From Parastagonospora avenae f. sp. tritici 18332-5 (lineage: Eukaryota > Ascomycota > Dothideomycetes > Pleosporales > Phaeosphaeriaceae): a stretch of DNA of 64,000 nt. Under the pieces are notes generated by a model that was not told where the DNA came from, made no database searches, and was given only the letters and a program-made list of their open reading frames with translations. Of this stretch, positions 43,230 through 54,703 are shown one piece after another. Position numbers and translations under genes: made by a program. The DNA lies in the NCBI GenBank assembly GCA_022559985.1, contig JAFJTR010000019.1, forward strand, positions 248,001 to 312,000. Reading direction: 5' to 3'. Position 1 is the first letter of the stretch; each line of letters starts with the position of its first letter.

Positions 43230-44419
43230 ATGTCCGATCTCGCGAAACACTTCGCCAAGACGAAGCTGTCATCGCTGCCACCGCCCGAACCACTTCTCGA
43301 AGAAGCGCCGGAGTATGAAGATGACTCGTCTTCGGCGTCGTCCATGTCCAGCACCGGCACTGTGATACCTACATCCACGCAGCGCCCTGCGCCCGCGATA
43401 CATTGGTCCGACTACTTCGAGCAAGAAATCTATCTGGAAGGTGGTGCTCTGAGTAATGGGGGTCGCGCCAAGTGGCATGTCTACATCACGCCGCCGGCGA
43501 ATCCAAAGGCGCCGTTGTTGGTCCTGCATCATGGCGCGGGCAGCTCGGCTATGAGTTTCGCGCTCATGGCGAAGGAAGTCAAGAAGGGCATGCCTGAGCT
43601 CGGCATCCTCGCGGTCGAAGCGAGAGGTCATGGCAGCGCAGTCTGGGACGCGGAGGGCAACGTCGACAACAACCTCAGCGTGGAAAACCTCACGGAAGAC
43701 TTGCAGCAAATGCTGGAGCTCACCAAGGTCAAACTGGGCTGGACAGTATTGCCCACGATTGTGCTGGTGGGCCATAGTCTCGGTGGCGCGGTGGTGACAC
43801 ACATGGCGAACTCGGGCATGCTGGATAAGTGTCTGCTAGGATATGCGGTGCTGGATGTCGTTGAGGGCAGCGCGATGGAGGCGCTGAAACACATGCAGAC
43901 GTATCTTGCAAGTCGGCCGAAGCATTTCCCGAGTCTACCTGCCGCCGTCGAGTGGCATATACGCTCACGGACACTGCGGAACCCACAATCCGCGCGAGCA
44001 AGTGTGCCCAGTCTGCTATTACAAGGCAGCGATGGACGCTGGGTATGGCGCACCGAACTCGGCAGCACGGAAGCATACTGGGAGAACTGGTTCACAGGCA
44101 TGAGCGTGAAGTTTCTAAAAGGAAAGGGTGCGAAGCTTTTGGTACTAGCCGGCACAGATCGATTGGATAAAGAATTGATGATTGGACAGATGCAGGGTAC
44201 GTCTTCCTTGCTATTTCGAGTGTCTGAACGTGTCAATCCTAATATACTACAGGTAAATTCCAACTCCAGGTTTTCCCTAATGCGGGTCATTTTCTGCACG
44301 AGGACCAACCCGACAAGACGGCGGAGGTCGTCATCGAATTCGTTAAGCGCAACGATCGAAGCGCGATGGTCCTTCCGCCAAAGGTGTCGGACCTTCTTAG
44401 GCAGGGGAAGAAGGTGTGA
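43230..44419 (+). CDS. PPE1: Protein phosphatase methylesterase 1
   Basis: Two exons, 43230-44196 and 44253-44419, giving 377 aa; the 56-base intron is GTACGT..ACAG. The enzyme removes the methyl ester from the C-terminal leucine of PP2A catalytic subunits and controls holoenzyme assembly. The alpha/beta-hydrolase core is complete: LLVLHHGAGSSAMSFALM (oxyanion loop), VEARGHG, then VGHSLGGAVVTHMA with nucleophile Ser183, LDVVEGSAMEAL, and the catalytic His in FPNAGHFLHEDQP, coded after the intron. The N-terminus is Ser/acidic-rich. Length is normal for fungi. Its 3' end converges on UTP23 with about 210 bases between. Confidence 0.95.
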
Positions 44420-44629
44420 GATTGCAGAGGTCGATGTCTTTGCTCTCAGGACATGCCACTTGCACCTATAAGGCGTTCATGTGTATGCGCTATCACGCGC
44501 CCTCGCTGACCGTATGTTCCTTTGTTCCCAACATCTCGATTTTTTGCTGCTAACACCATCCTAGCACGGGTATCATATATTCAAGGTAGCCTGTAGGAGT
44601 AGTCCACCAAAGTCTTGAAGCACTCTGGC

Positions 44630-45558
44630 CTAGGGCGATGTGGGGTCTGTTGCCTCCGCAGGCGCAGCATCACCGTCACTCTTGGTCTTGGGCCTCCGCT
44701 TCCTTTTACGACCAGAGCTCTCGCCAACACCAGCTTCAATAGCAGAAGGCTGCGCATCGTCCGTGTCGGCGGTCTTTGTCTTCTTCGGTGCCGGCTGCGC
44801 CGTAGAGTGGTCCTTCTTGGCCTTCTTCATACTGAGCGGGTTGGGTTGCTTTGGGCCCTTTTGCCTCCTCTTCTTAGCTGGGGTAGCACCATCCGCAATA
44901 GACTGATCATCGCGGCCCTCCTCTTCATCGTCTCGCTTCCGCTTCGGTGCCTGATCCGGCTTGCGCTGCCCTTTCAATCCCATCTTGAACTTTGACTTTT
45001 CTTCCCGCTCACGCAACTCTTCCGTCGCATTCGCCATGGGCTCCATAAGCAGCACCGACTTTGAAATATATATCAGTGGCACACCCGCAATCGAGCGCAA
45101 GTGCCCGCGCACCCGTGAATCGTTCGATGCGACAATATACCGATTCTTATTCGTGCCACTGCTCTTCGGGTCGACCACCTCAGACAAACACTCCAGCGTC
45201 GACAGAGGCTCATCGAGATCCTGATGATTGCAGCGCCGCCGCTCGTACTCCTTGGCCTGTAATATGAGCGTCTCGTTCTTGGGCTTCGCGGCGTAGAGAT
45301 GGCGCATATCGCACGTCGTAATCATGGGCTTGACCTGTCCGCCCAGCAGCTTTTGCAGGCGCCCGACAAGGTCGATTTTGAATTTGTATGCATCTTCGAG
45401 GATTTGCGAATCGAGCAGGACTTGGTAGGGTTCGCGGAAGCCGAAGTTGAGTTCGTATTGGTGCAGGAGTTTTTTGTAGGCCTGAATACACACTGTCAAC
45501 ACCACTTTTTACTGTCGCATACACCAGGTGAATGTACCTTCGCCCGCTTTAACTTCAT
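44630..45558 (-). CDS. UTP23: rRNA-processing protein Utp23 (PIN-like, small-subunit processome)
   Basis: Two exons, 45558-45538 (MKLKRAK) and 45481-44630, giving 290 aa. The join gives MKLKRAKAYKKLLHQYELNF, the usual Utp23/Fcf1 N-terminus. FGFREPYQVLLDSQILEDAY starts the PIN-like domain, with KPMITTCDMRHLY and RYIVASNDSRVRGHLRSI following. Cys and His residues in CDMRH, RRRCNH and LECL fit the zinc-binding site known for Utp23, which is a degenerate nuclease needed for release of snR30 and 18S rRNA maturation in the nucleolus. The last 110 residues are Lys/Arg-rich and disordered, with several nuclear-localisation-like runs. Confidence 0.93.
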
Positions 45559-45879
45559 CGTGACGTGTCGTGGTCGGCTATCTGCGCAGAGGATAAAGGC
45601 GAGAAAAGAGCGAAGGCAGTTTCCAAAAAGTTCGTATGCGGGCGGCGCGACGGGAATGCGCGGCTCGTGCACCCCAACGCCGCAGACGTCTAGCTCCCCC
45701 GAAGCCCTCCGCAACCGTTATTGAAACGAAACGTGAGTGCCGGGTGTCACTTGTACATAAAAACCATTCACACACACATAATAACTACCGGCTTGGACTT
45801 TGCTTGTACAACCGTGTCTTGAGCTTTTCTGTCATTGTACATAAATTCATCTCGATGCATCGCCGGTAGTTCCCCCATC
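45559..45879. promoter_or_regulatory. Bidirectional promoter, UTP23 / DUF726 gene
   Basis: 321 bases between divergent ATGs. A sequence resembling the ribosome-biogenesis RRPE element (CCAAAAAGTT) is present at about 45625 but is not a good match. Assignment by position. Confidence 0.4.
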
Positions 45880-48800
45880 ATGTCCAGCGCGACCCCCGCC
45901 GAGCCCGCGCACAAAAGTCCCGCACACGCGGATACGAGTGGTACACCTGCAGATGTGGAATACGATGATTTTGGATTGCCGATAAGGAAGCCGCGGGCAA
46001 GGACGCCTGTGGTTGACTCGGAGGAGGAAGAGGAGGACGAGGAGAAGTTTGAGGATGCGGTGGCTTCGAAAGCAGCGACCAAGGAGGATCTTGCGCTGCC
46101 GGATACTGGGGAGGTGGAGAGAACATCTCAGGCGCAGGGAGATGAGCTAGTGAAGGGCGAGGGCGGCAATGCGCCAAGTCAGGTTAATGGCTATGTGAAA
46201 CAGGCGGTGGAGAAGATTGAGCATAAGGAGGAAGTTGTCAAGCCGGTGGATGCGCGGGAGGAGTTAGCGGAAGACACCAAATCAGAGGAGAAGACACAGA
46301 GTCAAGAAGCTGGAGCAACTGCAGAGGTGGCAGCGCCTGAGACCCACGAACAGTCTCCCGAGACGAAACAGGGCACTTCTGAAGCCGCTGGGCTGTCCGA
46401 ACCTACAGAGAAGGATAAAGCCACTGAAGCAGGGGGGAATTCCGAACCTACAAAGAAGGATGATACCACTGAAGCCACTGGGCATTCCAAATCTGCAGAG
46501 AAAGATAGAATCGCGGACGCAGCTCAATCCTCTGCACATCGTCAGCAACAAAGCGTCGCCTCCGTGTCCGAATACTCGCATCAACATGCAGTCATACAAC
46601 CGCCAAAGGAGGAAAAGCCATTCGAAGATGGCGGATGGCAGACTATGCCGGCATATGCCCGCTATGACATGTACGATGATGATGACAAACTCATCGCGAA
46701 GGAGAACGTGGAAGAGCTGGAAGATATGCATGGCTATGCAAACGTCGGCGGTGCAGCAAAGGGCTATACCAGAGTCATCATGGATGATGACGCTGACTCC
46801 GTCACAAGCATGGACGACAACACCGCCTACCTCTTCAAGAATAAAGAAGCAGCTTTAGACGAGGACGACGACGGAGAGCTTGCTCGTGATCCGCTCGCGC
46901 AGATGCAGACTACCAAGAATCTCCTAACCGAGGGCCAGCGTGTCGCATACGTCGGACTGGTGCGACTAGCAATGGTGGAAATGGAGAGGAAGTTTAATAA
47001 AATGGATCGGAATCGGAACACTAAGAAAGCTCTGGATTTGCAACAAGAAACTACCAAGATGTGGGCGCAGAAAATGATGGTCAGAGTCTATGGTCATATG
47101 GATATCACCACGTCCGAGCAGGTCATGATAGAGCAGTTGTCAGATCATGGTGTTGTTCCAGCGGATCTGGTCCCCGCGCTGATGCAGAACGCCCGTGTGA
47201 AGAACCCAGTGGCGGAAGAGGTGGACTCGCAGGCCGATGCAGATTCCGCAAGACCTTCCATCTCATCTCCAAGACCGGACTCAAAAGACGAGAAACACAA
47301 GTCTTTATCGACCCTGAGCTTTGACGATACAGTCAAATCACCTCCGCCATATGAAGAACAAGAAGGAGGATTCGAATACCCAGATGTCAAATCTCCATCA
47401 CAACTACCCGAAAGCAAGAGCCTCGACATCGATCTAAGATGGACTGTAATGTGCGACCTGTTCCTCGTTCTCATCACAGACGGAGTCTATGATTCGCGGT
47501 CACGAGAATTATTCGAACAGGTCGGGAAATATCTAAGTGTGGACTGGCTGGAGATCTGTCGGTTCGAGAAACGAGTCACAGATGCTCTGGAGATGCAGGA
47601 GCAGGCAGACAAGGAGAACTGGAACGAGGAGGACCACATGAAGAGTCGCGCCAAGAGAGCGCGCAATAAGCGTTTGGCATTCATGGGTATTGCTACAGTT
47701 GGTGGTGGACTGGTCATTGGTCTGTCCGCAGGCTTATTGGCTCCGCTCATTGGAGCTGGTCTTGCAGCAGGATTCACAACCATCGGTGTAGCAGGAACCA
47801 GTGGCTTTCTCGCAGGTGCTGGAGGGGCCGCTGTGGTCACTACGACAGGTGTCGTTACTGGAGCTACAGTTGGTGTCAGGGCTGCAAACAGACGAACGGG
47901 CAGCGTCAAAACATTCGAATACCGACCCTTGCATAACAACAAGAGGACAAATCTAATCATTACCCTTGCGGGGTGGATGAACGGCAAGGTCGATGATGTG
48001 CGGTTACCGTACAGTACGGTCGATCCAATCATGGGAGATATATACTCGGTGCTCTGGGAGCCGGAGATGCTGAGGAGTATGGGTGACACCATCAACATTC
48101 TCGCTACTGAGGTGAGTGCTCTCAAAACATAGGCTACTGCATTGGTACTAACAAACAAGTAGGCTCTCACACAAGGTCTTCAACAGGTACTGGCCAGCAC
48201 TATCCTCACGACGCTCATGGCTGCCATGACCCTACCCCTCGCGCTGACCAAACTCTCTTACCTTATCGACAATCCATGGGTTGTCTCCCAGGCCAGAGCA
48301 GACATGGCAGGACTCGTCCTCGCAGATTCGCTCATTGACCGCAACCTCGGCACACGACCCATTACTCTAGTTGGCTTCTCGCTCGGTGCAAGAGTCATCT
48401 TCTCGTGCCTCAAAGAGCTCGCCAATCGCGGTGCATTTGGTCTGGTGCAAAATGTGTATCTGTTCGGCACACCGGTTGTTGCGAAGAATGATGAGTACAT
48501 CAAAGCACGCTCAATTGTTCCTGGACGGTTCGTCAATGGCTATGCCACGAACGACTGGATCTTGGGTAAGTCAACCAATCCTTCTGAGGACCCCCAAATC
48601 TGACTTGTAATGTAGGCTACCTCTTCCGTGCCACTTCTGGTGGTGTGATGCGTGTCGCAGGTTTGGGGCAAGTGCAAGTGCCCACCATCGAAAACGTCAA
48701 CGTCACGGAACTCGTCCCAGGTCACATGGCCTACCGTACCGCGATGCCCAAGCTTCTACGAGAAGTCGGCTGGGAAGTCGAATCCGACGAGTTCACAGAA

Positions 48801-49622
48801 ATCGAAGACCCCGACCCAGAAAACCACGAACAACGCCAACGCGAACTGATCAGCGAAATCGAAGAAGCGCGCAAAGAGCTCGAAAAGAAAGCCGCCGAGA
48901 AAGAGAAGAAAGGCAGCAAAATTAGCTGGTGGAAGCGCAAAAAAGCAGACAAGAAAGAATGGGAGGTCTATGACGAAACCTCGCAAAAACACGTCAAGAT
49001 CGACCAGGACGCCGACCCCGCCAAGATCGCGGAGGCGAATATCATGTTCGACATCGATGCTATCCGCCGCGAAGTCGCCGCGCTATCTGTTGACAGCAAG
49101 CCCTACGACGCCGACGAGCGCGACTTTGAAATCAAAGAAATCAAAAGCACGCTACCACCAATGAAAATCGACCTCCCGCCTGCTCCCCCGCCACAATCCC
49201 CGCTCAGGCAGACGAAGAGCTATAACGACAGTGTCGGCGTTGCAGCACCTGAGTCAAAAACTAACGGAACGCACGACGCAGCCAAGAAAAGCTTCGAGGA
49301 ATACGACGAGGGCGACGCGGGCGAAGTCGAAATGACATTCGATACATCGTTCGCGGAACCTACGCCGCCTGCTGCGATCGCGAAGTCTCCGCTACCTAGG
49401 AGTGGTGCGAGTTCCCCGTGGGCGGGCACGCCGAGCAGGATGTCGCTGGCGGATACGACGCCCGCGTGGAGTGAGCCGGCGCTGCCTGAGCGGCCCCCAT
49501 TGTTGACGGCGAAGACGGCGCCGTTGAGTGGCGTGGGAGGTGAGCCGATGCATAATGCGTGGGCGGATGAGTTTGAGGATGAGTTTGGCGAGGAGAAGGA
49601 GGTCAAGATGAGTTTTATGTGA
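45880..49622 (+). CDS. DUF726 family protein (TMCO4-like)
   Basis: Three exons: 45880-48111, 48163-48565, 48616-49622, giving 1213 aa. The N-terminal 300 residues are acidic, Glu/Thr/Ala-rich and disordered with degenerate repeats (SEPTEKDKATEA, SEPTKKDDTTEA). The conserved domain runs from about residue 350. LAFMGIATVGGGLVIGLSAG and LLAPLIGAGLAAGFTTIGVA are glycine-rich membrane-inserting segments. TLVGFSLGARVIFSCL near residue 815 is an alpha/beta-hydrolase nucleophile elbow, followed by VYLFGTPV and the conserved GYLFRATSGG. The C-terminal third is charged and disordered. Family role is unclear: a membrane-associated putative hydrolase. The ATG at 45880 starts MSSATPAEPAHK; the frame extends upstream without another ATG. 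Confidence 0.88.
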
Positions 49623-49878
49623 AGCGTGGGAATTTGGCTTTTTGGGTAGGGGTTTGGTGTTTTGCAAGGGAGTTCTTGATGCATTTCTAGCGCGCATTGG
49701 AGTGGCGTGTCCTTCGTTTTACCTTCTGGATATCTGGTGCCTCTGGGAGGCGTCGTGGGAGGCATTTACATATTATTTCTATCGAAGCATTGGATGTGCA
49801 TGGAGCTGTCTGTGTATGCAAGCTTGGAAGATGGTAGACATCCAATTCAGAATTATATAATCTCCAACCTCCAACCCC

Positions 49879-52818
49879 TTACCGCCTCCTAAACTTCGAC
49901 TTCCCAATGACCGGCCTCTTCACCACCCCATCCTCCTCCTTCTTCCTGCCCATCACAGCCTTCTTAATCAACGGCCCGCTCTCCTCCTCTACAATCCTCC
50001 TTTCCTCCCGCGCCTTATCCTCCGCCATCTTCGCCTCAAGCTCCGCCTTGCGATTAAACTCCACCTCGGTAACGCGCTTGTCCCTTGCCGAATACCCCTT
50101 CTCCTTGACCGAGTAAAACACCGCGCCCAGATCCGCCAACCAATGCGGATCCACGCTCGTCACGCACGACATGTACTCCTTGGATGTGAGTATAAGCTCG
50201 TGATATACGACGTAATCCGGAAGATAGCCCAATCCATACAGCGCAGACGTCGGGTGTAGCTGTATCGTGACACTTGTGCGGAGGTTGATGTATTCGCCTA
50301 TGCCCTTGACTTTGGCGGCTTGGTGGTAGTACCCGCTGCATATGCACTTGCGGATAACGTCCCAGTCGGTGCCGCAGCTGACGAGCGTCATTTTCTGCTT
50401 CTCCATGATGTCGCGGATCTGGTCGCGGATTTCCTTGGCGCGCCGCAGCGCCTTGGGGTGCAGGAAGTGACGCACGCACCAGCCGTCGGAGTAGTGGTTG
50501 ACTTTCCACTGGGTATATACATGCAACAAGGTGAGATGGTCACTCTCCGGAACGAAGAATTTCTCGCGCGCGGCGTCGGATTCTTCTTGTCGCTCTTTCG
50601 GGCGGTAGAAGACGCTCGGCACGGAGAGCATGGCGACGATGGTGAGCATTTCTTCGCTGCAGGCGTAGTCGACGGCGGTGATGATGAGTTTGGCGAGGGA
50701 CGGGTCCATGGGGAAAGCGGTCATTGTGCGGCCGAGGGGGGTCAGGTCGCCGATGTTGTCGAGGGCGCCCAGGGCCCAGAGGTCGAAGAGGGACGTGGTG
50801 ATTGTGTCTTGGGGAGGGGGATCCATGAAATCGAAGTCAAGGAGGTCTTTGACGCCCAAGGACTTTAGGAGAAGGACGGTGTTGGCTAGGTTGGTACGCT
50901 GGATCTCGGGGATTGTTTGGATGTAAAATTCGTCTCGGAAAGCTCGTTCAGTGTAGAGATGAAAACACTTTCCAGGTCCTGTTCGCCCGGCACGACCTGC
51001 GCGCTGAGAGGCGTTGGCTTGAGAGATTGGTGTTATCTGAAGGGTATCCATGCCCATCTTGGGATTGTACACCTTGAGCTTGGAGAAGCCAGAGTCGACG
51101 ACATACATGATACCGTCGACCGTCAGACTTGTCTCTGCGATATTCGTTGCCACGATGACCTTGCGCACGCCAGGGGCGGCTCGGTCAAAGATCTTGGCTT
51201 GCAGATCTGCTGGCATCTGACTGTAAATGGGTAGGATGCTGAGCTTCGGAGGATCATTGAGAAGCTTCAGTCGCTCAGCAACCAGCTCACAGGTAATCTC
51301 AATATCTTCTTGTCCTGTCATGAAAACCAGAATATCGCCAGGGCCTTGTGAGACGTGAATGGCTAATACCTGCTTGACTGCGCTGTCCACGTAATCTTCG
51401 CAAGGCGATCGCGAGTACTGGATGTCGACGGGGAATGTACGCCCAGGAATGATGAACTCTGGTGCACCTCCGTAGAAGCGCGAGAAGCGGTCAGAGTTCA
51501 TCGTTGCAGAAGTCACAATGAGCTTCAGGTCCCTTCTTCGTGCTAGGACCTTTTTGATGAGGCCCATGAGCACATCCGTGTTCAAGGCTCTCTCGTGAGC
51601 CTCGTCCATGATGATGCACGAGTATTTATCGAGATCTGGCTCAACTAACGACTCTCGAAGCAGAACACCATCGGTCATGTACTTGATCTTGGTATCTTTG
51701 CTGGTGCAGTCCTCGAAACGGATAGCGTAGCCCACCAGGCCACCCAATCGGACCTGCATCTCTTCACTAACACGTTTCGCGACACTCATGGCTGCAACAC
51801 GACGTGGCTGGGTGCAGCCAATCAGACCGCGCTGTGCATAGCCGTCTTCGTGCAGGAATTGAGTCAACTGCGTAGTCTTTCCAGACCCTGTCTGACCAAC
51901 CACGATGATGACTTGGTTGTCTCGAATGACGCGTAAAAGGTCCTCGCGCACTGCGAATGCTGGCAGATACTCTCTCTGCTCCCGAAGAGACTTGCTTTTG
52001 CTGAATGCGCTGGCTCCTTCCTGCTTGCTGAGATGCTCTGCGAACTTGCTGCCACCTTTCTTTTCTCCGTCTTCGGGCATCGGAGCCGCACTATCCCCAT
52101 CGTCATCCTTGACGCCCATGATATTTCCTAGTGTCGTTCCTTTGGCGCTGGTTGCTTCTTGTGTTTGTTTCGCGCGCTCTTTCTGCTGTCTCTTCTCCTT
52201 CACGACTCGACTGCCTCTGCGACTGAAGACGGCCATGTCACTCTGGGGGTCGCGAACAGCTGGGACAGGCTCAATCTGCTTGGTAAAGACTGTCTTGCCG
52301 TCCAGAAACGGCGGCTTGAGGTCGTGGACAAGGATATGCACCCGCGTGCTTTCCTCGTCGTCGTTGAAATCATCGTCAAAGTGCCTCCTCTGCGCAACCC
52401 CAGACTGCAGCATTCGGTTCGTTTCCCACGCATCGACATCCTTCTGTTTCTGCTGCGCCCGCATACTCGCGCGATTGTTCTGCTTCTTCTCGGTCAAAGC
52501 CGCCTCTCTTTGCGAGTCCTGCCATGAGCTCTCAGCACCGCCAAACGGGTTGTGTGAGTCGTCGCCAAAAGTGTGCCCATTCTCCTCACCGCCGTACCAG
52601 TCGCGGTCCAGTGCCATTGAGTCAAATTCCTCCAAAAGAGGCTCCGGCCCCTCAAAGGACTTCTGGTTCAGATTGGAGCCATTCTCGTGTCGTGGGGCCT
52701 GTCCTCGAGAGACAGCTGAGTCGCGGGGGTTGTTTGGCTTGCGGAACTTGGGTCGCGGCGCGATGGAATACTCGTCCGTGTCGAGCTTGCGGCGTTTCGG
52801 GCTGTGTCCGCGCTCCAT
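49879..52818 (-). CDS. PRP16: Pre-mRNA splicing factor ATP-dependent helicase Prp16
   Basis: Single frame of 979 aa. A DEAH-box ATPase that remodels the spliceosome after the first transesterification step. The N-terminal 280 residues are charged and include LLEEFDSMALDRDWYGGEE, typical of Prp16/DHX38 rather than Prp2, Prp22 or Prp43. Helicase motifs: GQTGSGKTTQL (near 312), TQPRRVAAMSVA, MDEAHERALNTD (near 404), VTSATMNSDRFS, FMTGQEDIE, ATNIAETSLTVDG, and QRAGRAGRTGPGKCFHLYT. The winged-helix, ratchet and OB domains follow (LWALGALD, LTPLGR). The tail is Lys/Arg-rich. Intronless. Nuclear. Divergent from PWP1 across 193 bases. Confidence 0.96.
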   Translation of the reverse strand: MERGHSPKRRKLDTDEYSIAPRPKFRKPNNPRDSAVSRGQAPRHENGSNLNQKSFEGPEPLLEEFDSMALDRDWYGGEENGHTFGDDSHNPFGGAESSWQDSQREAALTEKKQNNRASMRAQQKQKDVDAWETNRMLQSGVAQRRHFDDDFNDDEESTRVHILVHDLKPPFLDGKTVFTKQIEPVPAVRDPQSDMAVFSRRGSRVVKEKRQQKERAKQTQEATSAKGTTLGNIMGVKDDDGDSAAPMPEDGEKKGGSKFAEHLSKQEGASAFSKSKSLREQREYLPAFAVREDLLRVIRDNQVIIVVGQTGSGKTTQLTQFLHEDGYAQRGLIGCTQPRRVAAMSVAKRVSEEMQVRLGGLVGYAIRFEDCTSKDTKIKYMTDGVLLRESLVEPDLDKYSCIIMDEAHERALNTDVLMGLIKKVLARRRDLKLIVTSATMNSDRFSRFYGGAPEFIIPGRTFPVDIQYSRSPCEDYVDSAVKQVLAIHVSQGPGDILVFMTGQEDIEITCELVAERLKLLNDPPKLSILPIYSQMPADLQAKIFDRAAPGVRKVIVATNIAETSLTVDGIMYVVDSGFSKLKVYNPKMGMDTLQITPISQANASQRAGRAGRTGPGKCFHLYTERAFRDEFYIQTIPEIQRTNLANTVLLLKSLGVKDLLDFDFMDPPPQDTITTSLFDLWALGALDNIGDLTPLGRTMTAFPMDPSLAKLIITAVDYACSEEMLTIVAMLSVPSVFYRPKERQEESDAAREKFFVPESDHLTLLHVYTQWKVNHYSDGWCVRHFLHPKALRRAKEIRDQIRDIMEKQKMTLVSCGTDWDVIRKCICSGYYHQAAKVKGIGEYINLRTSVTIQLHPTSALYGLGYLPDYVVYHELILTSKEYMSCVTSVDPHWLADLGAVFYSVKEKGYSARDKRVTEVEFNRKAELEAKMAEDKAREERRIVEEESGPLIKKAVMGRKKEEDGVVKRPVIGKSKFRRR

Positions 52819-53011
52819 GGCGGATTATTTGGCGATATATGTCACTGGACGAGTTGAGGTGATGAAGGTTGACAGACGCTGGGGCTAGTTGACCTCGGTG
52901 GTCCGCAAAAGTTACGTACCTATCGATAGCAATATGGCGCTAAAATAAAAGTTCACATCCCCACCACAGGCGCATGCGCTCACCACGCTACAATTTCTCA
53001 ACACGAGCGCC
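52819..53011. promoter_or_regulatory. Bidirectional promoter PRP16 / PWP1 with CTATCGATAG palindrome
   Basis: 193 bases separate the two ATGs. The perfect 10-bp palindrome CTATCGATAG sits at 52920-52929, near the middle, a good position for a factor acting both ways. The binding protein is unknown to me in this lineage. Confidence 0.5.
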
Positions 53012-54703
53012 ATGTCTATGATCACAGCGACAACGTGGGTGCCGCGTGGCTTCGCGGCGCCATTTCCTACCAAGTACCAGTTCGACGAGGACGAGTACGA
53101 CCGCATATCGAAACTTGCGAATTTACAACTCGAAGATGCGAAAGAAGAGCTAGAAGAGGCACAAGCTGAGGCCAAAGGCAAGAGCAACGGCGCTTCAGGA
53201 AAATCTGCAAAGAAGGACGACGAGTGAGTCTGCAGCGTTTGAAGGATTTGGCTCCAGTCTAACCAGTGGCAGGGACGACGACGACGATCTCAAGGAATAT
53301 GACCTCGAGCACTACGATGACGAGCAAGATGAAGACGCTGGCGATACCATGGCCATGTTCGGCAATGCGAAAAACTTGGTTTTCCATGAGAATGACGAGG
53401 AGGACCCTTACATCACAATGCAAGGCGGCGACGAAGAAGACGACGAAGAGCGAGAGGAACTTCAAATTCTAGCCACAGACAACCTGGTCCTGGCGGGGCG
53501 GATAGAAGACGAGGTCGCCCACTTGGAAGTCTACGTCTATGAAGACGAAGATGACAACCTCTACGTGCACCACGACATCATGCTGCCCGCGATCCCACTC
53601 GCCGTAGAGTGGCTCGACCTCCCAGTTGGAAAGGCTGCGCAGACATCCAACGGCAAAGGCAACTTTGTCGCGATCGGCACAATGGACCCGGATATCGAGA
53701 TATGGAATCTGGACGTTGTAGACAGCATGTACCCAGACGCCGTGCTTGGACAGGGAGCCGAAGACGCAGCGAATGGAAAGCAAAAGAAGAAAAAGAAGAA
53801 GTCCAAGAAGGTCAACGACGACTTCCATGTCGATGCCGTTTTATCTCTAGCCGCCAACCGTCACCATAGGAATCTGCTTGCTTCTTCGTCTGCGGACAAG
53901 ACAATCAAGCTCTGGGACCTGAACACAACCAAAGCCGCCAAGTCATACTCGTACCACACAGACAAGGTTTCCTCTGTAGCATGGCATCCCGTCGAGTCTA
54001 CGATTCTGCTGAGTGGAAGCTACGATCGGACCATCGTGGCAGCGGACATGCGCGCACCTGATGCGAAAGCACCACGATGGGGCGTTGAAAGTGATGTTGA
54101 GACTATCCGATGGAATCCGCATGATCCAAACTACTTCTACGTGAGTACTGTCCCAAGAGGTTACACAGACAACGTTAACAGTTTTAGGCCGCCACCGAGA
54201 ATGGCATGATACATTACCACGATACTCGCAACGCACCAGCAGACCCTGCGGCGTCCAAGCCTGTATGGGTACTCCAGGCTCATGACGAGTCCATATCCTC
54301 GTTCGACATCAACCCAGTGATCCCCGGCTATTTGGTTACGGGATCGACTGATAAGCAAGTCAAGCTTTGGAACATTCAAGCGAGCGGCCCGAGCATGGTC
54401 GTGTCCCGCGATCTTGGTGTAGGGCGAGTCTTTTCGACGACATTCGCCCCCGATCAGGAAGTAGGTTTCCGCCTAGCAATTGCAGGTAGCAAAGGAGCTG
54501 TTCAGATCTGGGATACCAGCACGAACGCAGCGGTCCGGGCGGCTTTTGCCAGCAAGGTCCCCGAGATCAAGGGTGACGGTAAGGAGCGTCTAGTAGGCTT
54601 GGACGAGCCTGACACAGACTCGGATACCGAAGAAGGTGAGAGCGACGATGGTGAAGACGACGAAGGGGCCGAGGACAAAGGCTGGGAATCGATGGAGGAG
54701 TGA
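53012..54703 (+). CDS. PWP1: Periodic tryptophan protein 1 (WD40)
   Basis: Three exons: 53012-53223, 53273-54140, 54188-54703, giving 531 aa. The start MSMITATTWVPRGFAAPFP is the strongly conserved Pwp1 N-terminus. An acidic stretch (DEDDDDDLKEYDLEHYDDE) spans the first intron. WD40 repeats follow, with GTMDPDIEIWNLD, SSADKTIKLWDL, SYDRTIVAADMR, ENGMIHYHDTRN, STDKQVKLWNIQ and SKGAVQIWDTST as blade ends. A very acidic tail closes the protein. Pwp1 is a nucleolar factor for ribosomal RNA chromatin and 25S/5.8S rRNA processing. A basic KKKKKKSKK insert precedes blade two. Confidence 0.95.
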
